Shown here: one piece after another, positions 37,442-50,013 of the stretch
Layout: each line of letters starts with the position of its first letter
How positions within the stretch are numbered: the stretch's first letter is position 1
The notes under the pieces: model-generated
Databases searched by the model: none
Seen by the model: only the letters and a program-made list of their open reading frames with translations
Told to the model about the DNA's origin: nothing
Program-made: the position numbers and the translations under genes
Assembly (NCBI GenBank): GCA_940337035.1
Contig: OW679203.1
Span: forward strand, 73,299,061 to 73,363,060
Direction: 5' to 3'
Source of the DNA: Agriotes lineatus
Taxonomy: Eukaryota; Arthropoda; Insecta; Coleoptera; Elateridae
Length of the DNA: 64,000 nt

Positions 37442-37504
37442 CGTAGAATTCGAACGGAATTTAGATCAAGCTCGTATTGATCTCAATTCCGTTTGAATTC
37501 TACG
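37442..37504. repeat. 28-bp hairpin
   Basis: Arms 37442-37469 and 37477-37504 pair at 26 of 28 positions plus one G:U, leaving one mismatch and a 7-nt loop. The arms contain GAATTC. It is the strongest short hairpin I noticed outside transposons. Function unknown. Confidence 0.7.
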
Positions 37505-38039
37505 GAGGGTTGCCAAGAAAATACGCTGCAGATGGCTATTTCTCCATCCAGCGATGGCATGGCTTAGATCTCCAGCTCCCACCTCGCTGTCATCCATATG
37601 AATTTTTCACCGAAACCTTTGAGTTTGACCCAGTGACCTAATTTAGCTGCCTTTGGTCCAGTTATTGCTACTTCAGGTAATACGCCCTTGTTTTTCAATT
37701 CCTGGATCTCATCGGTTTATTATTGTTACAGTAGTGCTCAGTTATACCCCTAACCAAGTTTGGATTGCTGCTTGAGCCTTACAAATCTTGGATTTCACCT
37801 GCCTTCACTCGAAACTATACTGCAGCTGTGCGTGACGATGCCAGCGCCTCGGAAATATGTGACGTGCAGTTTTCAGGTGATTTCACTTCTCCAGTGCTTC
37901 AAGGAGTGCTCCAGGTGGTGCGCTTGTGTGCTGTACTCTTAGGAGATCGAAACCACATCTCACAAGGCATCTTATGTACTGTCTCACTCGTTCGTAATAC
38001 GAAAACACAAGCACCTTCACAATTGTAGAGTTGCCATAT

Positions 38040-41000
38040 TAAAACGCGTATAAATCTGTCTAACTTGAATGTTCGTTGTTATTTTTAGGATCTATTTAAG
38101 ACTACAGCTTACACTGTATATTTAAAATACTTCTGATATAAAAGTAATTAACTCGTCTTAACCCTTTGGATATTTAACTGAAATTTGTAATTGTTGCACT
38201 TTTTTCGACTACAAACATTTATTTTGTTTTTAGAATCCTCTCCATATTGTGTGCTTTGCTAGTTACGTAAGTATTTATTCTTTCCAATTTATTAAAATGT
38301 TTGTTTCACATTGTACTTTTACTTACGAAATTAATGTATTTGACTCAAAAGGCTATAAAACAATTTATTCCTTAACGAAAACATAGCGATACAAACATCA
38401 AAAATTGTAAAGAAACACAAAACCTTTCAGTGGATATCTTTCTGAAACAAAATAAAAATCTATCGGTCCTTCCATAAAGATTTACTGTCTTATCTGCGTC
38501 GTGACACCTACGTTTCATCCACTAGTAGTCCACAAATGAAAATCAGTGATGAGATATACCCGTGTGGAGTGTTATACTGAATGGCATCGAAACTAATCCA
38601 ATCGATCAATTGTTATAAGCCAAATATTATTTAAATAGCTGTAAAGTAAAATTCTGGCTTAACGAAACGTGCTACTAGATTGAGTTAAATCGTCTTACTT
38701 CGGGCCTAATAATATGTAGTGAAACCATGTCCACGTGTTTTAGGCACACCATGGATATTTATGCATTGGTCATCATTTTACGTTTTCATCTTCTAGCATT
38801 TACAATAATCATCTTTAATGGCCTTCAGGATATGTCTCATCGTCATGTCTCTTCTCTTTAGCATAGTACTTCTTGAAAGCTTTATTGTGTTATTAGATTT
38901 TTCTTGTAATTCCACATTCGTAGTTTTATCAATTCAACTTATTTTCCTCATTTGTCTGAAGTACCTCAAATGCTTCTAGGATAGTATCCTCCGTAAAAAT
39001 AGTCTGTGTTGTTGTTATAATACCATACTAATAAGCCGAAAAACATTTTTCGTTGAGTTAAATTGTCTTATTTTGGGGCAAGTAATCGATCGTTAAAACA
39101 TGTTCTCATATTTTGAGGAAATCTCCTGTATATTTCTAATAGAGCAAAATATGAAATCAAATAGCTATTTGGAAATTAAAAGAAAGACAAAAGAGTAACA
39201 AACAAAAAATATAGTGTATAAACCAGTCATAAAATTGCTGACTGAACAAGCGACAGATAAGAACAAAAATTGAAAGAAAGGCATGTTCATTTCTCTTATT
39301 TTTAAACAAGTAGTAGGGGTGATTCATATAGTTTTTAACCGATTGGCATTAAAAGTTTAATTTTGATGGCATCAAAATTCAACACAAAGCGTAGACTACA
39401 GAACAATCTAATATGCAGGGGCCCGCGTTGAATCACGTTGCGGAAGTAATGCGTAATTGGAACGTTCTCTCAATTGCTAATACGATGCTATTGTTTTTAT
39501 TACTTTTTTCTTTTCTTTAGATGTACAAAATCGGTGAGCCTTTACCCTTTAACGGACAGCACAGGGCTTCGAGCTCGAGGCCAGACGAGTAACTAATACA
39601 ACAGTAAATGCCAGGAAGACAAGGGTGCTGTCGCACATGCCGAACATACTAATGGAAGATACTAGCGAAAGTACCAACGTGCAAGGGTAGAGTATAAATG
39701 GGGACAAAAGGTAAATAAAGTAAACTAGCTGCTTAAAATATAATTTTAGATTACCGAAGATGCTGGGCCCCTTGCGTCGCCAGAGATTTGTCCTGCATAA
39801 AATACGACCACAGTATTATAGAATCGCAAAGAATATTCAAATCTAACTTCTCACAAACTAAACTAATTTTGTGAACTTACAGTTTTACAGTATCTGGTCG
39901 AATTATTAACGTTAACGAGATTCCATCAATATTCCAATAACTAGATCTGCACGACATCAAAGACAATATTTTCTAACCGCAAGTAGATTACAAGGGTTTT
40001 AATTTAAGTAAATTTAGGGGTGCAAATATAATAGTACAAATTGAAAATTATTTAAATTCAAATAGTGCGTTAGACGTAGCATATAATACATACAACTTGC
40101 TTATTATGTACGTAGTAATTTGTTTGTAAATGGTATTTATTAAGGTTAGTTTAAGGTAGCCTATTTATTCAGTTACCTCTTTTTACTATTTTTATGAACT
40201 ACTACTTTATTTATTTTTAAGCAACTTGCAATGAACATAATCATTTATGTAGGATAGTTTTGACATTACACGCAACAAACTAACACCTTATTTGTCAGCC
40301 TGTCACGATATTTCAAATCTGCAGAATAAACTTGCGGCTGCTTAAGGTGAAATTTACCGCTGCCCGCTTCGTCTCGCATAAGTGGAGATTACGCGACTGC
40401 AGTTTAGGACGAGTAAGCTTTCGAGTCTTAAACATGGCAGATGTGCCGTTCTGGAGTAGAATGTAGAGTAAAAAATAACCGTGTACCTGGGAACTTTTTA
40501 TCGCTTACTAGGGGTGGTATCCCTAAGTACGTTTCAATACCGGATTGGCGTTTTATTTCCTTGCGCATCCTGTAATAACGGGGTCTTGTGTTTTGCGGTC
40601 GTATGGGTTGGCTTTACGTATACAGGTTGATTTGGACGTTTCTTAAACTGTGCGAGTATATTCTGTTAACGCCGCGCAGACAAGTGCGTCAGTCAGCCGG
40701 CTCTCGAATCCACCATGGATATTTCCTTTAGGGAAGGCTCAATCTATCTCTTCTCTCGAGTGCTAGCAAAAACACCTCTCAGCCACGTACGCCATTACCA
40801 AGTGTCAAGGCACTGCAAGATGTTCGACTTTGTATGTTAACGGCAGGAAACCGCACTGTGTAGATAAGAAATCATTACATTGCCGAAAAATAAACTTTTT
40901 ATGTTTGAGCTTTGACACTGAAACTCTATTACAGCTAAATTAAAAGTCTCTTAAAGGTCTTTGTTCTTAAACATTTAATACAGGCGCTTGCAAGTGTATA

Positions 41001-41200
41001 AAAATTTTAAATTTAGACTGCATACACAGTGACTTCAGATATTATTATGTTATCATTTCAGCATGTATAACCTAGGAAATACGAGATTTTGTACATTCAA
41101 TAGCTCTGTTTAAATATGGGTGTGTTAATGTAATTTGTCCGCTAACAAAATACTAAATGCTCGATAAAGAAATTAGAATGCGATTAAATTAATTAGAAAT
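38040..41200. other. Duplicated non-coding DNA, copy B
   Basis: Matches 4000-5640 and 7620-8860 of copy A. From about 40870 to 41200 the match is lost. No gene supported. Confidence 0.45.
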
Positions 41201-41519
41201 TCTTGGTATTTTAACCCCAGCGGAATTGCTAGATCCCCAACTGGGCGCCTCCTCAGGCGGCGGATAGGAGAACGCTCGTTAGATATAGCGGGTACTGAGG
41301 AAATAAAATACCCAGGGCGAACCAAAACTAGCTCAAGAGGCAACTTCTAAGTAATGGAATTAATGGCTCTTATATTTTTCAGGGGGGACGGACCTCTAGT
41401 TTTGGTTAACAGTCAGTCTAAGGGCAAAACCCCTGAACTCAAATTACTTGGTTCTCCGGGTTGGGGGTTGAGGCGATGAGGAATGAATCCTGGTCGGTTC
41501 TTTAGACGGTTTAGTAAAA

Positions 41520-42126
41520 ATGGAAAATAAAGACGAAGATACCCAAGGTATAAATGGGAAATTAGACAACATGGAAGATAGTAACCAGAGACTTGAAAAT
41601 AAAATAGATAATCTTCAGGCAGGACTAAATAATGTAAGAATGGGAAATGAACTACTGAAGAAAGATTAGGAACTACTAGAACAAAGAACATCAATTCAAG
41701 AAGAGAGAATAGAGAAACTAGAAAGAGAGATAAGAAAAAAAAATAATACACGAAATGGACGAAGGAAATGAAGGGAGAGAACGGGAACTAGAGCTAAAAG
41801 AAAAAGTGAGAATTATAATAAAAGAGATGGGTATACAGATAAATATGGAAGAAGACATAATAGAAATCAGAAGATTGGGAAGTGAACAACGGAGAAAAAA
41901 GAGACCAATACTGATAGAACTAAGAGACCGGAACAAAAAGATGAAGATACTAAAAGCTGCAAAAAAACTAAAAGGAACAGAAATATACATGGAGGAAGAC
42001 TTCACAAAAGATATACAAGAACAAAAAAGAGATCTAGTAAAATATATGAAACAGTATAGAGAAAATGGAGATCACGCAATACTACGATACAATAAACTGG
42101 AGAAAGGATGTCCCTGGAAAAATTAA
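41520..42126 (+). pseudogene. LINE ORF1 remnant
   Basis: Starts ATG at 41520 with a heptad-rich, lysine/glutamate-rich stretch (coiled coil). An in-frame TAG near 41668 and a shift at the A-run near 41735 break it. It resumes from 41755 as a 123-codon frame with RPILIELRDRNKKMKILKAA and MEEDFTKDI, resembling the nucleic-acid-binding part of ORF1-type proteins. Non-functional. Confidence 0.6.
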
Positions 42127-42312
42127 ATCAAAGTGATAGACAGAAGTATAAGGAAATAGAACGAAATGACACAGAAAAAGAGTATGAGAAAGAAAAGAAC
42201 ACAAAAAAAGTAAAACAACGAGTCAAAGATCCTCAGAGAGCAACGAGGAAGAGACACTAAGAGATAAGTTAACTAAAATCACAAAAACAGGACGGTATAC
42301 AAAAAACTGGTA

Positions 42313-45285
42313 ATGAGCGAGGGAGGGAAACTAGACACGACAAGGCAAAGAATGCAGGCCAACGCAAATGGAAATAAGACAATAGACGAAAATGACAAAC
42401 CTAAACAGACAGAAACATGTAATATACAAAAACATAGGAGAAAAGATGACAAAAGTAAAAAGAAACAGGAAGAAAAAATAGGGGAAACAAAAGAAATAGC
42501 CATAGGAATATGGAATATAACAACACTTACAGGGGAAAGAGCTAGACGTTACAGAAAAGATGGATGAATATGGAATTGATATACTAGGAGTAAGCCAAAC
42601 TAAGAAGAAAGGAAATGTGACAATAAAACTGACAAATACACACTACATGTTTTACTCAGGGGTAACAATGGAAGAAAGGGCAAAGGAAGGAGTGGGAATC
42701 ATCGTGAATGAGGAAATAAACCAAAAAGTCATCAAGGCAGAGGCACTAAATTCGAGAATGATAATCTTACACCTGCACATGGAAGAAAGATCTAACACCA
42801 ATAGAAGGAAGTGAAGTAAGGAAAATGGAAGAATTATATAACGAATTACAGAAAAAAATAGATAAAGTGAAAGAGGATACCAATAAAATAATAATAATGG
42901 GGGACTGGAACTGTTGAGTAGGGAGAGATGTGGGGATGGGATGTATGGGCGGATGTGGAGAGGAAATAATGAATACAAATGGAACTAAAATGCTAGAATT
43001 CTGCCAGTTAGACGACGTATTGATAGGAAATACTTTCTGGAAACAAGAAATAGAAGACAAGTATACATTTGTGGCAGAGGAGAGACAGGCCAAAAGTATA
43101 ATAGACTATATAACCTATACACCGGAATTAAGGCATAATATACAACAAATAGTAACTGAAAAGAGGGCGGAACTAGAAACGAATCACAGATTAGTAAGAG
43201 CGACATGGAAAATACAGAGGCAAAAAACAGAGAACGAAATAAAATTTAGAAAGGTGAAGATAAATAAACTACAAGAAGAAAAGGACAGGATAAAATATCA
43301 AGGAGAAACAGACGAAGAGTTTCATAGACCAAAATTGCAGAAAAGTAGTGGGCAATGGAAGAAAGATGGAAAGTATTTAAAGAAGTAATATACTCAAAGG
43401 CAGTAAGTGTATGTGGGATGACAAAGATAAATAGTAACAGGAAAAGAACAAACTAGTGGAATGATCAAGTAAAAGAAGAAGTACGTGAAAAGAAAAAGGC
43501 CTGGAAGAAATACATACAGACTGGACAGCAACAGGATAGAGAGAAATTTATAAATAGAAGAAATAAAGTAAAACAGACAGTAAAAGAAGCTAAAAAGAAA
43601 GACTTTGGAAGAAAGATAAATGACACATATAAAGATAATAATAGAATTTTTTGGCCCAAGATAAGAAAGATGAGAGGAAGCCAGCGAGAACAAATTAGAG
43701 GGATTAGAAATAAAAATAACCATATTACAACAGACAAAAAGGAAATAGTAGAAGTATGGAAATACTACTTTGGGCAGAAGTTTAAATAGAAAGGACACAA
43801 TGAAGAAATGGAATCAAATAGAGAAAGCGAAGAAGCAGAAGAAGAAATAGAACAGATAACAAGAGAAGAACTGTAAAATTCATTGAAAAAGATAAAGATT
43901 GGGAAAGCAGGAGGCGAGGACAAAGTAGACCCGAAAATGATAAAATGGATGGGGGAAAAGGGTAAAGAATGGCTCTGGAAAATATGTGAGGAGGCATGGA
44001 TAACTAAGAAAATTCCAGAGGACTGGGAAAAGAATTTGATAGTTCCAATATATAAGAAAGGGGATCAGACGGAATGCGATAATTATAGAGCCATTTGTCT
44101 CTCCTCGGTGTGCTTTAAAGTATATACCAGAATTCTGGAGGGGAAACTTAGAAAAGTGATAGAAAATAAACTAGAGAAGGAACAAAAGGTTTTAGGGCAA
44201 ATAGGCAAGCTAACAACAACATATGCATATTGAGAAATATTATAGAAAGAATAATAGAGGAAGGAGATGAGCTATTGCTAACCTTTCTAGATATAAGAGC
44301 AGCTTTTGATACAGTTGAGAGAGGAAAAATGTGGGAATGCTTAGAGGAACTGGAAGTGACAATGGAACTAATAGAGGCCATCAGAAGTATATACAAAGTA
44401 GTGAGAGGAAAAATTCAAGTAGCTGGACTGACATCGGGGGAATTCAAAATGGAGAGCGTCATAAAACAGGGCGATAGCCTACGCCCATTACTTTTTATAA
44501 TAATAATGGATAAAATAGTAAAAAATCTAAAAGAAAAAACGAGAGGATTGGGCACAATAATAGGATATAGAAATCTGGAACCAGTTGAGGTGAAAAGTTT
44601 AATGTATGCAGATGACATAGTCATAATGGCAGATACGGAATAAATTACAAAATCTAGTCAACATATGAGTGGAGGAAATAGAGAAAAGAAAATGGAGGTC
44701 AACATTAAGAAAAGTAAAACAATAATAGTAAATCAAAACCAGGAGGGGGGACAAAATAGAGAAGTAAAGTGCAAAGAGAGTAATATGGAAAGGGTCTCAA
44801 CATTTGAGTATTTGGGAACAATAATTACAGAGGATGGCCGAATAGAAGCAGAACTGCGGAACAGAATGAGGAGAGGAAATATGATCTACTATGCACTACA
44901 TAGAACGATATTGGGAAAAAAAGAGATAGACCAAAAGGTGAAATTAATGGTACATAACGCCATAACAATACCGGCAGTATTGTACGCTAGTGAAAATTGG
45001 ACGATAATAACTAAACATGAGAGTATAATAACGGCCATAGAAATGAAACACTTGAGAAGGATAGCTGATAAGACAAAGTTTGATAGAGTACGGAATGAAG
45101 AAATAAGAGAAACTTTACAACAGGAACCAATAGTGAAGAAAATTAAAAAAAGACAGTTAACACGGTACGGTCACATACAACGAATGAAACCAGAGAGAAT
45201 ATGCATAAAAAGTGTTCGAAGCAAGAAGTGCGAAGAAAAGAAGAAAGGGAAGACCCAGGAAGAAGTGGATAAGTCAAATAATTGA
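42313..45285 (+). pseudogene. LINE ORF2 remnant: endonuclease and reverse transcriptase
   Basis: Read across several frames. The endonuclease starts near 42487 (IGIWNITTLTGERARR), with DILGVSQTKKKGN where the catalytic E is normally QE, GDWN at about 42900, and a final TNHRLV where SDHRL is expected. Reverse transcriptase: GKAGGEDKVDPKMIKW at about 43900, FLDIRAAFDTV at 44287 and MYADDIVIMADTE at 44600, so the catalytic YADD is still readable. The C-terminal region 44665-45285 includes HLRRIAD and RYGHIQRM. Several stops and frameshifts separate the pieces. Altered endonuclease residues and the breaks make it inactive. Confidence 0.82.
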
Positions 45286-45432
45286 TGTGGGAAAGGCAAG
45301 ATACAAGACAGTAAATGAAATGAAAAGATTAGCAAGAGACAGAAAAGAATGAAAGAATTGGGTTAAGGAGGACTGGGACATATAAATCCGACGCTGGAAG
45401 GCATAAGGATAAGAGCGAAGAAGAAGATGAAA

Positions 45433-45588
45433 ATAATAATTTAGCAGCTTTACTACTTTCTCAGGAGGCTACATGTCGGTGCAATTACTTTATCTTCACA
45501 ACTGGCTATTGCTCCAGCTGCAGCACTTCTATTCTTTACTGTCGATGTCATAACCTTTACAGTACTGTGCAGCCAACTAATTAGTACC
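45433..45588 (+). pseudogene. Stump of the A1-type Gr 5' exon (copy B)
   Basis: Matches the last about 150 bp of GrA1 exon 1 (10404-10558), covering its last membrane segment (LYYFLR to CSQL), with the frame intact and the GTAAGT donor retained at 45589. Everything upstream is replaced by the LINE. Without a start or the other helices it cannot make a receptor. Confidence 0.88.
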
Positions 45589-45595
45589 GTAAGTT

Positions 45596-46471
45596 AATTA
45601 TCATCTATTGCAAGTTTGTAGTACACTTCATTTAATACCATTTACGTCGTGTTTATTGTGAGTAGTTTGCTGATACTTGTTGAATATTCTTTCATTGACA
45701 GAGAGGTAGCGAATTGTCTGTTTTTGATAAATTATGTTTAAGTTCAATACAGATAGATACGAATTAATCCTTAATGACCCCTCTTTTGTAAAGCGGAAAT
45801 TAGTAAAGTGAGAGATCATTTCCCATTGATGGAAATCATTCGAAACAGCGTTAGAGTGGCAACTACGCGTATGTACTGCCTATCGTAACTGTCAACTATC
45901 TGAGACCCTTGTTCTTATATCTACCCGTTGATTACATCCCTTGACCAAATTTTCCTTACTTGTACAATTCATTTTGCAATCCGTACTGGCCAGCGTAATA
46001 CGCATAAGCTAGATAATTCTTAGCACAATATGTAATATACCAAACCATTTCGTTCGTCAGTCCTTGGCGAATAGCCAGGTCCCTATTACAGGCCGACAGG
46101 CGATTAGAGGGTGATACAATAAACAACAGGTTCGATCAACCTACCACACACTGACACAAATGCAAAATGCAAATACAAGTAACAGTTGACAAGTGACCAA
46201 ATTTAACGATAGCCGTGTTTTTAACACTGTTGATTTATAAGTTCTTCAACTTAAAGGGGATCTTCTTTTAGGAACTTGTACTTTGCCAAGGACTTCCGTG
46301 TAAATATAACTAAAAATATTCATTATGGTTATATATTAAACATGTGTCATTATGTCACCTTAGCCGACATCTACATTAGCAAATTGTATTACAATTAAGG
46401 GTCAACCTCCCGGCCCATTTATAAAATTAATTATCTGTTAACGCTAGCTGTAGACGTTACAAAAAATAGCA
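45596..46471. other. Upstream region of GrB2
   Basis: Matches 10567-11751 of copy A apart from about 370 bp missing here. No gene. Probably contains the GrB2 promoter, which I cannot delimit. Confidence 0.45.
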
Positions 46472-47395
46472 ATGGCCAAAACAGTAAATGTTGACTTCGT
46501 TAAAACATTACACTTCTCTTACATGGCACAAAAGGTTCTGGGATTGATAGAATTTACAGTAGGTGGTTTTCCAGAGAGAAGGCAGTTTACAAAAGGAGGG
46601 CAACTTTATAAGATATGGTCAATTCTTGTAGCTTTTGGAGCAACCGGTGTAGCTTTGTTTTATGGCACCTCTGTAGCGTTTAATGATAAAGATCCTCTAA
46701 GATGGTACATGGCTATGTATCAGCTTTATTTCACCATTATTCTGTTGTTATCCATAGTAGTGTGCAGCAAGATACATGCGAGCGCTTTAATGATAATTTG
46801 GAAAAACATTATAACATTGGAAGGCAAGATATGTGAGATGAAAACGCATTTTAAGAAGATTCAAATTCCTTACCGACATACTATATGGATGATAGCAAAT
46901 TACTTATTTGGAGTAGTACTCTTAGTTTACTTTATTTTAAATGAAGGCGATGAAAATGCGTCTTCATTTGTAGCAGTGGTGTATTTTATTTCGCACTTGT
47001 ATAGAATAACATCTTGCCTTACTATTCAAGAATGGCTGCTTTCTATAAAGTGTATTATTAAAGATGTTAATTCATACATTAGACAGGCTATCCAAAATAA
47101 TCGGTTTACAAAGTCAAATGATTTAAAATTAACCGTCAGCAAGGCAGCTGCAACTTTACAAGTTTTGAATGCCATAATTACTACTTTTAACAAAGTATAT
47201 TCTTTTCCCATGCTGCTAACCATCGCACATGACTTTGGAAGAATTGTGATAGCTCTATATCGCTGGTTTGATGTTATAAATAGGAAAAGGAGTACGAATT
47301 TAGTTGGTATTTTGTTTCTAAATGGAACTGGGATGGTTATCTGCTGTATTAACATGACGATGTTCTGCTTAATATGCAATATGCTCAGAACAGAA
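46472..47395 (+). CDS. Gustatory receptor GrB2, long 5' exon (exon 1 of 4)
   Basis: Encodes 308 residues of an insect gustatory receptor (7tm_7), expected in the dendritic membrane of chemosensory neurons. Hydrophobic segments lie near 47-68, 81-100, 136-156, 164-182, 239-262 and 276-304. The Gr motif FNKVYSFPMLL is at 239-249. The first ATG of the frame (context AGCAATGG) fits a start. A GTAAGT donor at 47396 falls between codons; the open frame continues only five codons into the intron. Joined to 49803-49871, 49924-50013 and 53956-54030 it gives 385 aa with no internal stop, a normal Gr length. The paralogous exon in copy A is dead. Ligand unknown. GrA1 is a quite different sequence that shares only the C-terminal exons. 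Confidence 0.9.
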
Positions 47396-49802
47396 GTAAG
47401 TACTACATATTAGCGATAGTTTAAAGTTCAGGGTAATTATATGGTGTGGCAAAGCGAAAAATAGTCTACATGTCAACAGCCATGTATTCTTTAGGTGTTC
47501 TACTGTATTCTCCTCGAAAATGCACTTACTACCTAAATTAATATTTCCATTAACTGTAACCACTGCATAGAAAAAACTGCCTATAAATGTATACTGCAAA
47601 ATTAGCTAAGATGGAATATATGAACATTTCGAGCAGCCTTCTAGAATTATTTATAATTATCTAGATATTTCCTATATCTAAGAAATTATAAAATTCTCTG
47701 GGTGGCATAACGTTTGTTTATTACTCCCCTTCCTCACGATGAATGTGGACGCTTTCTTTTTTCCGTCCCTATACGATTAATCTCTATAATATCTATGACT
47801 ATCCCCCCCCCCCTTAAGCAGACACCAGTTTTCTACTTTATATATCAGTTGTAGTATTGTCATTTTCTGCCATTTTCCTAATTTGATCATTTCAAAAGTT
47901 ACTTAGCGATTAACTTTGTAAACATTCCATTCTGAGTTCCATGAGTTTTCCCTTATTTCTTTTCGCCATAATACATGTTTTGTACGCACTTAATCGAAGA
48001 GAACGATCAAGAGGGGGTATGTTGAAGGAATGAGCGATGGTGGCTGGCGAACTAGTCTTAATTCAAAAGTTAAAAGGCAAGCGACTACCAGAAAGACTAC
48101 TTAAATGATCGTAGGAGAGGTTATCATCATACGAAACAGCCCATAGAAGTAGATGAAATAACACAAACCAAATTAAACACTAACATAGAAAGAAGAAACA
48201 GCAAGAAGGGTTATGCAACATTTATTTTGTCTCTTCTTTACACGTTTACCCTACAATGATGATATTAATAAATTAATTTTTAAGAATTTACATGCCTAGA
48301 TTGCTTTCTTTCTATTAAATTTTTAGGACATGCCTTATGTCATTATTAACTGTCATATTCAAATATCCACAGCCAGTTTGCTGTTCAAAAGTCTTCTTTT
48401 CGTCTCCAGATCATATACATCAGAAGCTGATCGTCAGAAAAAAGCAGTGTATTCGATGAACGGTACTTTCTTGGGTATCTCAATTCTAAATGAATCAACA
48501 TCCTTATCTTACGTTTTATTGCGGTTTTATGGGGTTTAGAGTTTAGATTATGCTCCTAGTTTAACTACTAGTGCTACTTTGCTTCCTGAGCTACCTTACT
48601 GTGAGTGTTACAGTTTTATAAACGTAGCTGCTCGGAAGCATTAACAATCCTTCGACACAACTTCGACGTCGTAGGATATAATAAGTTCTTCAGGCATACC
48701 CTAACCAATCTGGAATTCCGCTCCCGTCTGGTTATGGTGCCGTGGAATTTCATATCAATTTCTAATCGGATGCTTAAAGCGTGTAGATCAAAGTCATTGT
48801 CCATTCTTTATTCAACAAGCCGACGCGGCCCTGCCGTTATATCGCGTTTGAATATGATATCTGTATTAAGTTGAGCAATATATATGAGAAATAGGTTTTC
48901 TGCACATCTGCGTTGGAATCGTAGTAAAGCAATATGTGCTGTTTTGTTGCCAGTTAATCAATATTTTTTCTATGTGGAACTTATCATAGACGAACACATG
49001 TTAAGGATTTCCTATCGCACAACGTGAAGTCACGAGCAAGTCAAAAATTGTTGAGCGATCTCAACCTTGCAGCTATGTTATCCTAATAGAGTTATCTAGC
49101 TGGTAGAATTTTTTCACTGTGAGAACCCCAAAATACGCAAACAAAGTGGTGGCTGTATATCGAAAGTCGGCAAACTGCGCGAAGTCGGAAACATGCTTAA
49201 ATGCGTGAATCAAACGCTTCCGTCTTCCATCTGATACGCCCTGAATGCTAGTTGAACTGGTATAAATTATAGGCTATTGAGAAGGTAGGGAATGTGGTTT
49301 TCAATGTTATGTGAAGTTTTGTTATGCATTTTTAATGTGCATGAAATAATTATAATTTAGTTAAATAAATAACTGTCAAATATAGTTCATATGCAACATT
49401 TAGACTTGAAATTTTGAATTAAAGGAAAACGCTCGAATGTGAATACGTTAACATAAGCAACATGTTAAATGCCGGAACAGTACGGATAAGCAGAGCCTTA
49501 CCGCAGCTGTACTGGACAAGCACCATTGTAAAACGGTAGCCGCAATTAAAGGGTTAAATGATTCTATTTGCACAGGTTGGGCAGCTTCAATTAATATAAG
49601 AGTGTATCTTAGAGGTGATGCACCATACACTTGAAGCTATCTTAACTGCACCGTTATCAAGAACTTATTGCGTTTTTAAACATATACAAATATACATAGC
49701 CAAATAGATATATGTCTCATAAATAAATATAAGAATTAGTAATCGAGAATTAAATATATTCTCAAGGAGTATACTTTACTTAGAAAATAATTTTTATTGC
49801 AG
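47396..49802. other. GrB2 intron 1
   Basis: About 2.4 kb, alignable in parts with the copy-A intron but without its LINE block. Contains an 11-base C run near 47803. No gene supported within it; the small frames at 48330, 48605 and 49448 carry no recognised domain. Confidence 0.6.
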
Positions 49803-49871
49803 GCCAATGCAATAAAGAAGGAACTATTAAAGCTGACGGTAACTACTAAGGACCACGATTTGCACAGAGAG
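49803..49871 (+). CDS. GrB2 exon 2
   Basis: A 69-bp phase-0 exon between ATTGCAG and GTAAAG. It encodes 23 residues, ANAIKKELLKL to DLHRE, the helix before the last membrane segment. Nearly the same as 23255-23323, with changes confined to the middle. Confidence 0.86.
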
Positions 49872-49923
49872 GTAAAGACAATTTTACCATTTTGCTGCGT
49901 AGAGCTGTTACGCTTTTTCTTAG

Positions 49924-50013
49924 ATCAACGGGGTTTCCTTACAACTGCTCCACGAGGATGTGAAAATTACAGCTGGAGGTTTCTTCACTATCAACCTGCC
50001 TTTAATATTTACG
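49924..50013 (+). CDS. GrB2 exon 3
   Basis: A 90-bp phase-0 exon after TTTCTTAG and before GTAAGA, encoding 30 residues including VKITAGGFFTINLPL, the conserved Gr stretch entering helix 7. The preceding intron is 52 bp (49872-49923). Confidence 0.88.

Larger units (their letters stand above)
41205..45440 (+). mobile_element. Non-LTR retrotransposon (LINE), nearly full length
   Basis: A GC-rich 5' leader (about 41215-41520) is followed by ORF1-like and ORF2-like coding text, then a 3' end of A/G-rich simple repeats (GAAGAAGAAGATGAAAATAATAA, about 45415-45440). Order: coiled-coil ORF1, apurinic-type endonuclease, reverse transcriptase and the RYGHIQRM tail. Codon use is very A-rich, unlike the Gr exons. 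It lies against the stump of the copy-B A1-type Gr exon; the missing host sequence on its left implies a deletion at or after insertion. The 5' edge is approximate. Confidence 0.82.

Noticed and set aside
41413..45285. Several minus-strand hydrophobic open frames opposite the LINE
   Set aside because: They are antisense shadows of A-rich LINE coding sequence, which gives T-rich, Phe/Leu/Ser-rich text on the other strand.
47026..47379. 117-codon minus-strand frame
   Set aside because: Antisense to the GrB2 exon, whose domain content and splice sites support the plus strand.
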